A stretch of DNA of 64,000 nt, taken from positions 62,001 through 126,000 of the forward strand of contig NZ_CADFEJ010000012.1 in the NCBI RefSeq assembly GCF_902833055.1, given 5' to 3'. The notes beneath the pieces are model-generated. The model had not been told where the DNA came from, did no database searches, and saw only the letters and a list, made by a program, of their open reading frames with translations. The position numbers and the translations under genes were made by a program. Positions 7,418-16,729 of this stretch are shown piece by piece; within the stretch, counting starts at the first letter, position 1, and each line of letters begins with the position of its first letter. Origin of the DNA: Burkholderia territorii (GTDB taxonomy: Bacteria > Pseudomonadota > Gammaproteobacteria > Burkholderiales > Burkholderiaceae).

Positions 7418-8821
7418 TCATTTCGCCGACGCGGCTTCCGATCCACCGGGCGACAGCGCCGCGCTGTCCTGCTCGCGCCACGCGCGGCGCGATGCCATGA
7501 TCGCCTTCACCGCCGAGCGCGCGACCTTCCACCATGCGAACGGCCGCGGATCGGCGAGCATGCTGAGCGCGCGTGCATAGTCGAGCGTGAGGCCGGGCGT
7601 CCAGGCCATCGTCACCGCACGCTTGCGGATCTGCGCGGCGACCCACAGCTCGGGCGTGAGCAGCAGCCGGACGAATGCGCCCCAGCCGGCGCGCGTGCCC
7701 TTGAGCCGCCACACCGCGCCGTCGAGTGCCGCTTCGAGCGCGTTCGACACGGTGCTCGAGCAGTTGCGATGCGTGAGGTTGTACGTGACGTTCTGCCGAT
7801 ACGACGACCAGAAAGCAGCCAGCTTCGCCGGATCGTAGTTGCGGATCCGCACGCGCACGGTCGACGGGCACCACGCCTTCGACTCGGTCTCATAGTCGGG
7901 CTGGAACAGGCCCGGTACGTCGTTCTCGCGCGTCGCGCGCAGGATCCGCGTGAATTCGTCTGGAGAACGATCGATCTCGACGGCCGGATAGAGGCTGATG
8001 TAGATGCCCTCCGGCGACTCCAGCGCCGCATGCCCGGTGGAAATCACGCCGTTGACGTCCACCGCCGCGATGTAGCGGTCGATCACCGGATAGCGCTGGG
8101 CTTCGGCCTTCGACGTGCCGGTCGGCGTCCACACGTGCACGGTCAGCGCATGCTCGTGGTCGGCCGGCGGCCCGTCCCACTCGGATTGCGTGAAGCGCGG
8201 GATGTCGGGCGCCGCGTCGATGTCCGGCACGATCGACGGCGCCGGCGACGTGACGAATGCCGGGTTGCGCGTCAGCCACCGCACGCGCGCGGCCAGGCTC
8301 AGCATGTGCATCCCGCCGAACATCAGCAGCAGGCCGAGGCAGTACGGCACGGTGCCCGCATAGTGGGTCGGATACGGCTGATAGAAGAAGATCGCGAGCA
8401 GAATCTCGACGACGCCCCACGCGAATGCGACGTTCCAGCGGCGGTAGCGCACCATCCACGCGGACGTGCACTGCAGCAGCCCGTCGACAAGGAACAGCGT
8501 GCCGAAGATCATCGACAGCAGGAAGTGCCCGTGATGATGGCCCGCGAACACGAGGCCGGCGGCGAGCACGACCGCCACGCCCTTCACGTAGCGCAGGATG
8601 CGCTGCCCGCCGACGCCGCTGCCGGCCACCGCGAGCGTCGCGAGCCCTTCGATCAGGAACAGCCACGCGAACAGTTCGATCGGAAAATGCAGCGCACCAT
8701 CGAGCGCGTCGACGAAGATGCCGACGCCCGCGACGACCCACAGCCAGCCGAGCACGGTCAGCCCGCGCCAGCGCGTTCGCAAATATTCGATGCCCAGCAG
8801 CAGCAAGACCAGTCTTACCAT
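7418..8821 (-). CDS. HdeD/DUF308-like membrane protein fused to a cysteine-protease-like domain
   Basis: A 467-aa protein. Residues 1 to about 185 carry around six hydrophobic helices with an HdeD-like (DUF308) layout, including a His cluster FAGHHHGHFLL. The rest is soluble: TVHVWTPTG and INVxxx-type strands, then YNLTHRNCSSTVSNALEAAL (about residues 365-384), whose Asn-Cys helix start resembles the nucleophile motif of permuted papain/NlpC-like or DUF4105-like hydrolases, and a DVNGVISTGHAALES His block (about 275) that could supply the catalytic His ahead of the Cys. The circular order His-then-Cys suggests a permuted fold. Start 8821 is supported by GAGGG upstream. Substrate unknown; an envelope-associated hydrolase is inferred. 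Confidence 0.6.
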   Translation of the reverse strand: MVRLVLLLLGIEYLRTRWRGLTVLGWLWVVAGVGIFVDALDGALHFPIELFAWLFLIEGLATLAVAGSGVGGQRILRYVKGVAVVLAAGLVFAGHHHGHFLLSMIFGTLFLVDGLLQCTSAWMVRYRRWNVAFAWGVVEILLAIFFYQPYPTHYAGTVPYCLGLLLMFGGMHMLSLAARVRWLTRNPAFVTSPAPSIVPDIDAAPDIPRFTQSEWDGPPADHEHALTVHVWTPTGTSKAEAQRYPVIDRYIAAVDVNGVISTGHAALESPEGIYISLYPAVEIDRSPDEFTRILRATRENDVPGLFQPDYETESKAWCPSTVRVRIRNYDPAKLAAFWSSYRQNVTYNLTHRNCSSTVSNALEAALDGAVWRLKGTRAGWGAFVRLLLTPELWVAAQIRKRAVTMAWTPGLTLDYARALSMLADPRPFAWWKVARSAVKAIMASRRAWREQDSAALSPGGSEAASAK

Positions 8822-9148
8822 GGCGCCCTCGTATCGTTTTTCGGGATACGCGCTGGCCACGCGTCTCCGGTCGTGCCGACCGCGCATCGTGCGATGCGGA
8901 AGTCGGAAGGCGGGAATGCCGGCCGGCGCGTCATCCCTCGACATGAGCAATGGCAACCGGCACACGCCGCTTTCGCCGAATAATAAGATATGGTGGAGCC
9001 GGTTGAAAGCTCGGCGAAAACAATTCCGGCGAGTCGGGACACCCGATATCAGGTTCGCCGTGATCCAGGCATCCCGGCAATGACGGTCCCATTCACCGAT
9101 TTCGCAATGCGGCGCCCGCGTGGCCCGCCTCCCGAACGGAACACGAAC
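8822..9148. other. Divergent intergenic region, 327 nt
   Basis: The region lies between the HdeD-like gene (minus) and the XRE regulator (plus). It contains an AT-rich patch (AATAATAAGATATGG near 8978-8993) that may hold a promoter for either side. No other signal identified. Confidence 0.3.
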
Positions 9149-9706
9149 ATGCGCACCTCACCGCTTCACACTCCGCCGCTCGGCCCGCAACTCAAGCGAT
9201 GGCGCACGCTGCATCGGGTGAAGCAGAGCCACGCGGCCGAGTTGTTCGGCGTCGCGCAATCGACGATCTCGCGCTGGGAAGCCGGTATCCAGCAGATGTC
9301 CGCCGACGAGCGCGCGATGGCCGAACGGTTGCTTGCCGCGCGCCTCGATTCGGCGGGCGACCGCGCGCTCGCCCGGCTGATCGCGGGCAGCACGGCCCGC
9401 ATGCATCTCGTGTGCGACCTCACCCACCGTCTGCTCGCCTGCTCGCCGTCGCGCGCGGCCGAGTTCACGCGGCCGCTGTCGACATTGGTCGGCACGTCGC
9501 TCTGGCGGTACGCGTCGCCGGAGATCGTCCGCATGGAAGCCGCGCTCGACCCGCTCGGCTGGCACGATCGCGCGGGACCGCCGAGCGTCGAATTCACGAC
9601 CGGCGCCAATGCGTCGCGCGTCGTGCCGATCCGCGGCAGCACCTGCCGATGGACGCGGATGATGCTGTCGGACGGCTCGGCGGCGCGGCTCGTCGAAACG
9701 CTGTAG
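9149..9706 (+). CDS. XRE-family helix-turn-helix transcriptional regulator
   Basis: A protein of about 185 aa. The HTH covers residues 14-66, with the recognition segment SHAAELFGVAQSTISRWEAG. The C-terminal part (about 80-180) looks like a PAS-like sensory region (LVCDLTHRLLACSPSRAAEF) without a recognisable ligand motif. The start is uncertain: the frame is open from 8990, with alternative ATGs at 9080 and 9110; I choose 9149 because the protein then begins just before the HTH. The HdeD-like gene is divergent and is the nearest candidate target. Confidence 0.75.
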   Translation: MRTSPLHTPPLGPQLKRWRTLHRVKQSHAAELFGVAQSTISRWEAGIQQMSADERAMAERLLAARLDSAGDRALARLIAGSTARMHLVCDLTHRLLACSPSRAAEFTRPLSTLVGTSLWRYASPEIVRMEAALDPLGWHDRAGPPSVEFTTGANASRVVPIRGSTCRWTRMMLSDGSAARLVETL

Positions 9707-9811
9707 CCGGTGCGCCAGTCGCCGGCCGCAAGTGCGGCGCATATTTCATGCGTGGACGCATCGCCTCGGCGTGTCGTACGCTTGAATGCTCGATTCACGC
9801 ACTTCGCTGCC

Positions 9812-10393
9812 ATGAACCTCGACACGATCCACGCGCGGCTCGATTTCCTGCGCGACGCCGAACGCCTGAAAGACGTGCTACGCAGCGGCCATACGTCGGC
9901 CGGGCGCGCCGAAAGCACGGCCGAACACAGCTGGCGGCTGTGCCTGATGGCGCTCGTGTTTGCCGATGCACTGCCCGATGTCGATACGACGAAGCTGTTG
10001 AAGCTGTGCGTCGTCCACGATCTCGGCGAAGCGCTGCACGGCGACATCCCCGCGATCGAGCAGGCCGCGCATCCTGACAAAAGCACACACGAACGCGACG
10101 ACCTGCTGACGCTGACGGCCGGGCTGGACCGCGCGCTGCGCGACGAGATCGTCGCACTGTGGAACGAATACGAGGCGGCGGCATCGCCGGAAGCGCGCGC
10201 GGCGAAGGCGCTCGACAAGCTCGAGACGATCCTGCAACACAACCAGGGCAGCAATCCGCCGGATTTCGACTACGCGTTCAATCTCGGCTACGGCCGGCGC
10301 TACACCGACGCGGCCCCGCTGTTCGTCGCGCTCCGCGCGATCGTCGATGCAGACACGCAACGCAGGATCGACGCACGCGGCAACGACGCGTAA
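9812..10393 (+). CDS. HD-domain phosphohydrolase (HDDC2/YfbR-like)
   Basis: A 193-aa cytoplasmic protein. The metal-binding pattern is visible: His in TAEHSWRLCL (about 38), HD in VVHDLGEALHGDI (about 73-74) and a distal Asp in AKALDKLET (about 136). Family members hydrolyse deoxynucleoside 5'-monophosphates or related nucleotides; the exact substrate is inferred. It is followed after 58 nt by a SAM methyltransferase on the same strand. Confidence 0.85.
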   Translation: MNLDTIHARLDFLRDAERLKDVLRSGHTSAGRAESTAEHSWRLCLMALVFADALPDVDTTKLLKLCVVHDLGEALHGDIPAIEQAAHPDKSTHERDDLLTLTAGLDRALRDEIVALWNEYEAAASPEARAAKALDKLETILQHNQGSNPPDFDYAFNLGYGRRYTDAAPLFVALRAIVDADTQRRIDARGNDA

Positions 10394-10451
10394 GCTCGCG
10401 GAACCGGCCGCGCGGCATGCGCGTCGCATTCGTCCGAAACGCGAGGCACGC

Positions 10452-11180
10452 ATGACGCAGAACATCTACGACGATCCCGCTTTCTTCGAAGGCTACAGCC
10501 GCCTGAACCGCTCGATGCAGGGGCTCGACGGCGCACCCGAATGGCCCGCGCTGCGCGCACTGCTGCCTGCGCTGCGCGGCCTGAACGTGCTCGATCTCGG
10601 TTGCGGCTATGGCTGGTTCAGCCGCTGGGCCGCCGATCAGGGCGCCGCGAGCGTGCTCGGCATCGACGTGTCCGAACGCATGCTGGAGCGCGCGGCGTCG
10701 ATGGCCGCGCATCCGGCCATCACCTACCGTCGTGCGGATCTCGAAACGCTCGCGCTACCGGATGCCGCATTCGATCTCGCGTACAGCTCGCTCGCATTCC
10801 ATTACATCGCGCATCTCGACACGCTGCTGCGCACGATCCACCGTGCGCTCGTGCCGGGCGCGCGGCTCGTGTTCTCGATCGAGCATCCGATCTACACGGC
10901 GCCGCGCCGGCCCGGCTTCGTCGTCGATGCGCAGGGCGCGCGATCCTGGCCGATCGACGGCTATCAGCGCGAAGGCGAGCGCGTGACTGACTGGCTCGCG
11001 CCGGGCGTCGTCAAGCAACATCGCACGCTCGGCACGCTCGTGAATCTGCTGATCGCGAGCGGCTTCACGCTCACGCACCTGAACGAATGGGGGCCGACAC
11101 CGGAACAGCTCGCGGCGATGCCCGCGCTCGAAGAGGAACGCGACCGGCCGATGATGGCGATCGTGGCCGCGCAGCGTTAA
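10452..11180 (+). CDS. Class I SAM-dependent methyltransferase
   Basis: A 242-aa protein with motif I VLDLGCGYGWFSR (about 45-57), the acidic end of beta 2 in VLGIDVS (about 69-75), and motif III-like FDLAYSSLAFHY. It matches the Methyltransf_11-type small-molecule methyltransferases. Substrate unknown. GAGG stands about 6 nt upstream of ATG 10452. It is convergent with the MFS gene, whose stop is only 11 nt away. Confidence 0.88.
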   Translation: MTQNIYDDPAFFEGYSRLNRSMQGLDGAPEWPALRALLPALRGLNVLDLGCGYGWFSRWAADQGAASVLGIDVSERMLERAASMAAHPAITYRRADLETLALPDAAFDLAYSSLAFHYIAHLDTLLRTIHRALVPGARLVFSIEHPIYTAPRRPGFVVDAQGARSWPIDGYQREGERVTDWLAPGVVKQHRTLGTLVNLLIASGFTLTHLNEWGPTPEQLAAMPALEEERDRPMMAIVAAQR

Positions 11181-11191
11181 CGCCGCACGCG

Positions 11192-12730
11192 TCATTCACA
11201 CACCGTCGCCCTGCGCCTTGCCGGCGCGAACGCCACCGCGCTCGCGGTCGCGAGCACGGCCACGCCGGCCGCGCCGTACACCATCACCCAGCCGAACCCG
11301 TGCACGAGCGCCGCGTGCAGCGCCGCGCCGGTCGGGTCGGCCTTTGCGAGCGCCGGCGCGATTGCCTGCAATCCGTCGGTGCGGCCCGACGCGATCTGCT
11401 GCGCCAGCATGCGCAACGTCGCCGCATCGACCGCGCCCGCGACGCCCGCCTTCAGGCTCGCGACGATCCCCGCGACCAGCACGAAGCCCATCGCCGCGAT
11501 GTTCAGCGCGAGCGAGATCATTCGCGCGCTCATGTCGATGCCCGACGCCATCCCGGCCCGCGCACTCGGCACCGCGCCCGTCGTCGTGTTCGTGACCGGC
11601 GTGTTGGTGAGCCCGAGCCCGATGCCGGCGATCACGCAGCCGGGCAACATCGTGAGCCAGCTAGCATGCTCGACGCCGCTGCCGATCCGCATCAACGCGA
11701 ACCCCGCCGCGATCGTGAACAGCCCGCCCGGAATCACGACACCCGGCCCGTAGCGCAGCGCGAGCCGCTCGCCGAACGGCGGCGCGACGAGCGTCGGCAG
11801 CGTGTACGCGAGCAGCGCGAGGCCGGCCGTCACGCTGTCGTAGCCGAGCGCAACCTGGAACCAGATCGGCAGATAGATCATGAACGGCCAGAAGCTGAAG
11901 TTCATTCCCATCGATCCGAAGATCGCGCCGGTGAACGCGCGAATCCGGAACACGGAGAAGTCGAACATCGGCCGCGCGCTGGTGCGCTCCGCGACGACGA
12001 AGCCGGCGAGCGCGAGCACGGTCGCGCCGAGCACACCGAGCCCGGCCGCGCTCACGAGCCCCAGCTCCGCGCTCTGCGTGATATAGAACGCGAGACCGAG
12101 CACCGCGAGCGACAGCGTGACGATGCCCGCGACGTCGAGCGTGCCCGCGTGCGGATCGCGCGACTCCTGCACCGCGCCGCCGATCAGCAGCAGCGCGGCG
12201 GCCGCGAGCGGCGCATGCACGAGGAACACCCACGGCCAGCTCGCCAGTGCGACGATCGCGCCGCCGACGATGGGCCCGAAGCCGAGACCGATCCCGAACA
12301 CGATCCCCCAGATCCCGAACGCGCGGCCGCGCTCGCGCCCTTCGCGGAACTGGTGCGACAGCACCGCGATCTGGCAGATCAGCATCGCGCCGCCGCTCGC
12401 GCCCTGCAGCAGCCGGCCCGCGACCAGCACCGGCACGTTCGGCGCGAGCCCGCACAGCAACGACGTCGCGCCGAACAGCACGGTGCCGATCACGTACACG
12501 CGCTTGCGGCCGAACCGGTCGGCCAGCGTGCCGGCCGCCATCAGCACCGTCGTGCACGCGATCGTGTACGCGTTCATGATCCACTGCATGCCGTTGAAGT
12601 CGCCATGCAGCACGTGTTCGAGCGTCGGCAGGATCACCGGCACGCTCGAGATCTCGAGGCCGAACATCAGCGACGTGAGACAGACGGCCGCGAGCGCGAC
12701 CGCATTCCTGCGGGAGTCGGATAGCGTCAT
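11192..12730 (-). CDS. MFS drug exporter, DHA2 (14-helix) family
   Basis: A 512-aa inner-membrane protein. Start MTLSDSRRNAVALAAVCL is followed by about 14 hydrophobic helices. The MFS loop 2-3 motif GTLADRFGRKRVY is near residue 67, and the antiporter motif C region GIGLGFGPIVGG is near 145. Proton-driven export of drugs or small toxic compounds is inferred from the family. It is divergent from a LysR gene (177-nt gap), the probable regulator. The open frame runs 380 codons further upstream but overlaps that gene, so the start at 12730 is preferred. Confidence 0.9.
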   Translation of the reverse strand: MTLSDSRRNAVALAAVCLTSLMFGLEISSVPVILPTLEHVLHGDFNGMQWIMNAYTIACTTVLMAAGTLADRFGRKRVYVIGTVLFGATSLLCGLAPNVPVLVAGRLLQGASGGAMLICQIAVLSHQFREGRERGRAFGIWGIVFGIGLGFGPIVGGAIVALASWPWVFLVHAPLAAAALLLIGGAVQESRDPHAGTLDVAGIVTLSLAVLGLAFYITQSAELGLVSAAGLGVLGATVLALAGFVVAERTSARPMFDFSVFRIRAFTGAIFGSMGMNFSFWPFMIYLPIWFQVALGYDSVTAGLALLAYTLPTLVAPPFGERLALRYGPGVVIPGGLFTIAAGFALMRIGSGVEHASWLTMLPGCVIAGIGLGLTNTPVTNTTTGAVPSARAGMASGIDMSARMISLALNIAAMGFVLVAGIVASLKAGVAGAVDAATLRMLAQQIASGRTDGLQAIAPALAKADPTGAALHAALVHGFGWVMVYGAAGVAVLATASAVAFAPARRRATVCE

Positions 12731-12907
12731 GCGTATTGCGCGACGGCCCGCGACGAGCCGCGCGCCTCCAGATGAGAAAAATGCGCCGCGTACGGCCGGC
12801 AACGCACGCTGGGCGGGAATCGGTACTATAGTGAGAATTTCCCTCCCCATTGACGCGTCCGCTTCTCCAGACTGGGGAATCGCAGGACCCAATCCATTCA
12901 TCCCGCC

Positions 12908-13813
12908 ATGATTGACAAACTCGACGGCGTGACGACCTTCGTCCAGGTCGTGGAATCCGGCAGCTTCGCGCTTGCCGCGGAACGGCTCGACATGACGCGC
13001 TCGGCGGTCGGCAAGGCGATCGCGCGGCTCGAGAAGCGGCTCGGCGCGCGACTGCTGCAGCGCACGACCCGCAGCCAGAGCCTGACTGACGACGGCCAGG
13101 CGTACTACGACCGCTGCGTGCGCGCGCTGGCGGAGCTGGAAGCGGCCGAAGCCGATCTCGATTGCGGGCGCAACGAACCGCGCGGCAAGCTGCGGCTGAG
13201 CGTGCCGCTCGCGTTCGGGCATCACTGCGTGACGCCGATCGTGCTCGACATCGCGCGCACCTATCCGCATCTGCGGATCGACGTGTCGATCACCGACCGC
13301 TTCGTCGATCTGGTCGAGGAAGGGATCGACCTCGCGGTGCGGATCGGCCCGCTCGCGGACAGCACGAGCCTCGCGGTGCGCCGGCTCGGCACGCAATACG
13401 GCAGCCTCGGCGCGGCGCCATCGTATCTGGCGCGCTACGGGATACCGCAATCGCTCGAGGATCTGAGAAACCACCGGACGATCGCGTATTCGCGCTCCGG
13501 TGTCGTGCAGCCGTGGGACCTGCGCGCGCCTGACGGCTCGACGGTACGCATCGACATGCCGCATCAGCTCGGTTTCGACGACGTGCAGGCGATCGCGGCG
13601 GCAGGCGCGTCGGGATTCGGGATCGCGTGGCTGCCGAGCTGGCTGCTCGATCATTACGTGAAGCGCGGCGAGATGGTCGTCGTGCTCGATCGCTGCTTCG
13701 TCTGCGAAGGCGACATCCACGCGATCTGGCCGAAAACGCGCTATCTGCCGCGCAAGACACGCTGCGTGATCGATGCGCTCGTGGAGGCCGTGCCGCCGAT
13801 GATCGAGCGCTGA
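12908..13813 (+). CDS. LysR-family transcriptional regulator
   Basis: A 301-aa protein of standard LTTR length. The N-terminal winged HTH (FVQVVESGSFALAAERL...SAVGKAIARLEKRLG) covers residues 10-50, and a LysR substrate-binding domain begins at about 90 (GKLRLSVPLAFG). It resembles the CrgA/DHA2-linked subgroup. The divergent MFS exporter is the likely target, through sites in the 177-nt intergenic region. Confidence 0.92.
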   Translation: MIDKLDGVTTFVQVVESGSFALAAERLDMTRSAVGKAIARLEKRLGARLLQRTTRSQSLTDDGQAYYDRCVRALAELEAAEADLDCGRNEPRGKLRLSVPLAFGHHCVTPIVLDIARTYPHLRIDVSITDRFVDLVEEGIDLAVRIGPLADSTSLAVRRLGTQYGSLGAAPSYLARYGIPQSLEDLRNHRTIAYSRSGVVQPWDLRAPDGSTVRIDMPHQLGFDDVQAIAAAGASGFGIAWLPSWLLDHYVKRGEMVVVLDRCFVCEGDIHAIWPKTRYLPRKTRCVIDALVEAVPPMIER

Positions 13814-13884
13814 GCACGGCAGCGCAGCAAGGAAATGCATTGAAACCGATGCGCCGCCTGCGCGCATCGGCACATCACGTCACC

Positions 13885-15024
13885 TCACGCCGCGCCGAGA
13901 TCGGCGAGCGGATGCGCGAACAGTTTCCACGGCGACGTCAGGAAATGCCGCACACGCTCGGCGCGCAGCTCGACGAGCGACGCCGGTGCCCAGCGCGGCT
14001 TGCGATCCTTGTCGACGAGATGCGCGCGCACACCCTCGCAGAAGTCGCCCTCCTCGATCGCGCGGGCCACGATGCCGAGCTCCATCCGGAACGACTCGGC
14101 GAGCGTCATCTGACGGCCGCGCAGCAGCGCTTCGCGCGTCACGCACAGCATCGTCGGCGAATGCCCGATGAGTGCGTCGAGCGTCGTCTGCAGCCATTGA
14201 CGATGCTCGCGCGTCAGCTCGTCGCGCTCGAGCTCCTGCTTCAGCGTCGCGACGATCCGCTCGACGGTCGAGCGCTTGTCGAAGTGACGCACGATCCACG
14301 GCATCTGGCTGTCGAGCGCCGAATGCGGCACGACGTTGCACGGCGGCTCGAACACCTTGCGCAACGCGGGCAGCACGTCGCCGTCCCACTTGACGCTCTC
14401 GATGCGCGTCTCGAACGTATCGAGCCACGACGACGGCACGCACAGGTCGGCGAGCTTCGCGCTCAGCGCATCGGCGCCCGACAGCATCGCGCCCGTCAAC
14501 CCGACGTACAACTCGAGTTCGACCGGCATGCGCGACAGGAAATGCGTCGCGCCGACATCGGGCACGAGGCCGATGCGCGTCTCGGGCATCGCGATCTTGC
14601 TGCGCTCGGTCGCGACGCGCAGCGCCGCGCCTTGCGCCAGGCCCATGCCGCCGCCCATCGTCACACCGTCCATCAGCGCGACGATCGGCTTCGGGAACGT
14701 ATGGATCGCGTAGTCGAGCCGGTATTCGTCGACGAAGAACGGCAGCCAGGTCTCGCGCTGCGCGACCATCCGGTGCAGCGCGCGCACGTCGCCGCCCGCG
14801 CAGAAGCCCTTCTCGCCCGCGCCGCGCAGCACGACCGCGACGATCTGGTCGTCGGTGCGGCATCGCTCGAGGCGCGCGGCCAGCTCGCCGATCATCGGAT
14901 AGGACAACGCATTGAGCGCGGCCGGCCGGTTCAGCGTAATGAGCGCCACGCGGTTCACCACGCGGAACAGCACCTCCTGCGCGGGTTGCGCGACGCTCTC
15001 ATGAGTCGTGACCGGCGTGCTCAT
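13885..15024 (-). CDS. 3-hydroxyisobutyryl-CoA hydrolase (enoyl-CoA hydratase/isomerase family)
   Basis: A 379-aa protein, longer than ordinary crotonases and typical of HIBCH. The oxyanion-hole motif is FCAGGDVRAL (about 70-79) and GVTMGGGMGL (about 117-126). The catalytic acidic pair is in MPETRIGLVPDVGATHFL (Glu and Asp). It releases 3-hydroxyisobutyrate from its CoA ester in valine degradation. It is the last gene of the six-gene operon. Its ATG overlaps the upstream stop (ATGA at 15021-15024), which indicates translational coupling, and GGAGAG lies 8 nt before it. Confidence 0.9.
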   Translation of the reverse strand: MSTPVTTHESVAQPAQEVLFRVVNRVALITLNRPAALNALSYPMIGELAARLERCRTDDQIVAVVLRGAGEKGFCAGGDVRALHRMVAQRETWLPFFVDEYRLDYAIHTFPKPIVALMDGVTMGGGMGLAQGAALRVATERSKIAMPETRIGLVPDVGATHFLSRMPVELELYVGLTGAMLSGADALSAKLADLCVPSSWLDTFETRIESVKWDGDVLPALRKVFEPPCNVVPHSALDSQMPWIVRHFDKRSTVERIVATLKQELERDELTREHRQWLQTTLDALIGHSPTMLCVTREALLRGRQMTLAESFRMELGIVARAIEEGDFCEGVRAHLVDKDRKPRWAPASLVELRAERVRHFLTSPWKLFAHPLADLGAA

Positions 15025-15812
15025 CGTTGCGGCTCTCCATCGGTATGCCATTGCGGCGCGCGCTTGCCGAGAAACGCGGCCACGCCCTCGCGCGGCTCGT
15101 TCGTATCGAACAGGTCGACGAAGCGTTCGCGCTCGACCGCGAGCGCCGCGTCGCGCGGCACGCCACGGCGTGCGAGGCCGATCAGTTCCTTGCTGTAGGC
15201 AACCGCATGCGGGCTCTGCCGCGCGACGTTGCGCGCAAGCGCCAGCGCCGCATCACGCGCCGCGCCGCTTTCGACCACATCCTCGACGAGGCCGATCCTG
15301 AGTGCGGTCGCCGCGTCAACGCGCGTGCCGGCCAGGATGATCTTCTTCGCCCAGCCTTCGCCGACGAGCCACGGCAGCGTCTGCGTGCCGAGGCCGCACG
15401 GCAGCAGGCCGACCGACGGTTCGGGCAGCGCCATCTGCGCGTGCGTCTCGGCGATCCGCAGGTCGCACGCAAGCGCGCATTCGAGGCCGCCGCCCATCGC
15501 ATAACCGTTGATCGCCGCGATCGTCACGACGCGCGCGTCGTGCAGCGCCTCGAACGCCGCGCCGAAGCGCGCGGCCATCGCGCGCGCGACCGCGCGGTCG
15601 CCGTCGGCGAACGTGTTCAGGTCAGCGCCCGCGCTGAAGAACTTCGGGCCGTCGCCGGTGATCACCAGCGCGCGCACGCGCGGGTTCGCGTTCAATTCGG
15701 CGACGGTTTCCTGCAGTTGCAGCAGCCCGTCGGCGGTAAAGGCGTTCGCGGGCGGACGCTTGAGCGTCGCGCACGCGATCGCGCCGTCGTCGACGTAGTC
15801 CAGTTCGATCAT
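15021..15812 (-). CDS. Enoyl-CoA hydratase (methacrylyl-CoA hydratase role)
   Basis: A 263-aa crotonase-fold protein with FFSAGADLNTF (oxyanion-hole strand) and AINGYAMGGGLECALACD, plus ALPEPSVGLLPCG containing one of the catalytic Glu positions. In this operon it should hydrate methacrylyl-CoA to 3-hydroxyisobutyryl-CoA. The start overlaps the mmsB stop by ATGA (15809-15812), and its own stop overlaps the next gene in the same way. Confidence 0.88.
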   Translation of the reverse strand: MIELDYVDDGAIACATLKRPPANAFTADGLLQLQETVAELNANPRVRALVITGDGPKFFSAGADLNTFADGDRAVARAMAARFGAAFEALHDARVVTIAAINGYAMGGGLECALACDLRIAETHAQMALPEPSVGLLPCGLGTQTLPWLVGEGWAKKIILAGTRVDAATALRIGLVEDVVESGAARDAALALARNVARQSPHAVAYSKELIGLARRGVPRDAALAVERERFVDLFDTNEPREGVAAFLGKRAPQWHTDGEPQR

Positions 15813-16711
15813 GAGGCGTCCTTCTTCGTGGCCGGTTGGTACAGGCGGATCACCGCCGAGAAATCGAGTTGACCGTCGCCGCGGCTGCTCATCGTCTGGT
15901 ACAGCTGCTGCGCGAGCGCGCCGAGATAGACGGGCTGGCGCGCCTGCTTCGCGGCGTCGTTCGCGAGGCCGAGATCCTTCAGCATCAGGTCGGTGCCGAA
16001 GCCGCCGCTGTAGCCGCGCGACGACGGCGCGGTGTCGATCACGCCCGGATACGGGTTGTAGGTGTCCGAACTCCAGCAGCGGCCAGTGGACGTGTTGACG
16101 ATACCGGCCAGCACCTTCGGGTCGATGCCGAGCGCGACGCCGAGCGACATCGCCTCCGATACGGCCGCCATCGAGATGCCGAGCACGAGGTTGTTGCAGA
16201 CCTTCGCGACCTGCCCCATCCCCGTCGCGCCGCAATGGACGATGTTCTTGCCCATGCAGGCGAGCACGGGCTTCACGCGCTCGAAATCGGCGTCGCTGCC
16301 GCCGACCATGAAGGTCAAGGTGCCGGCCGCCGCGCCGCCGGTGCCGCCCGACACGGGCGCATCGACGAACGCGCCGCCGTGCTCGCGCACGAGCGCGCCG
16401 AACGCCTGCGCGCTGGCCGGATCGATCGTGCTCGAATCGATCACGGTCGCACCGGCGTCGAGACCGGCCAGCACGCCGTTCTCGCCGGCGAGCACCGAGC
16501 GTACGTGCGGCGCGGCCGGCAGCATCGTGATCACGAATGCCGCGCCCGATGCGGCGTCGCGCGGCGACGCGGCCACCTGTGCGCCGGCGTCCTGCAACGC
16601 GCGCAATGCATCGGCGCTCAGGTCGAACGCATGCACGTCATGGCCGGCCTTCAGCAGGTTCAGCGCCATCGGCGCACCCATGTGGCCCAGCCCGATGAAT
16701 CCGATTTTCAT
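15809..16711 (-). CDS. mmsB: 3-hydroxyisobutyrate dehydrogenase
   Basis: A 300-aa cytoplasmic NAD+-dependent enzyme. It has the N-terminal Rossmann motif GFIGLGHMGAPMALNLL (4-20), the beta-hydroxyacid dehydrogenase signature DAPVSGGTGGAAAGTL (about 117-132), and the catalytic Lys in GQVAKVCNNLVLG (about 168-180). It oxidises 3-hydroxyisobutyrate to methylmalonate semialdehyde for MmsA. It lies 18 nt downstream of mmsA, with GGAGG upstream. Confidence 0.95.
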   Translation of the reverse strand: MKIGFIGLGHMGAPMALNLLKAGHDVHAFDLSADALRALQDAGAQVAASPRDAASGAAFVITMLPAAPHVRSVLAGENGVLAGLDAGATVIDSSTIDPASAQAFGALVREHGGAFVDAPVSGGTGGAAAGTLTFMVGGSDADFERVKPVLACMGKNIVHCGATGMGQVAKVCNNLVLGISMAAVSEAMSLGVALGIDPKVLAGIVNTSTGRCWSSDTYNPYPGVIDTAPSSRGYSGGFGTDLMLKDLGLANDAAKQARQPVYLGALAQQLYQTMSSRGDGQLDFSAVIRLYQPATKKDAS

Positions 16712-16729
16712 GTTCGTGTCCTCCCCGGC

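Noticed and set aside
11192..13873. Apparent 893-codon minus-strand gene including the MFS transporter
   Set aside because: The part above 12730 overlaps the LysR gene in antisense and has no domain. The exporter N-terminus at 12730 is complete.
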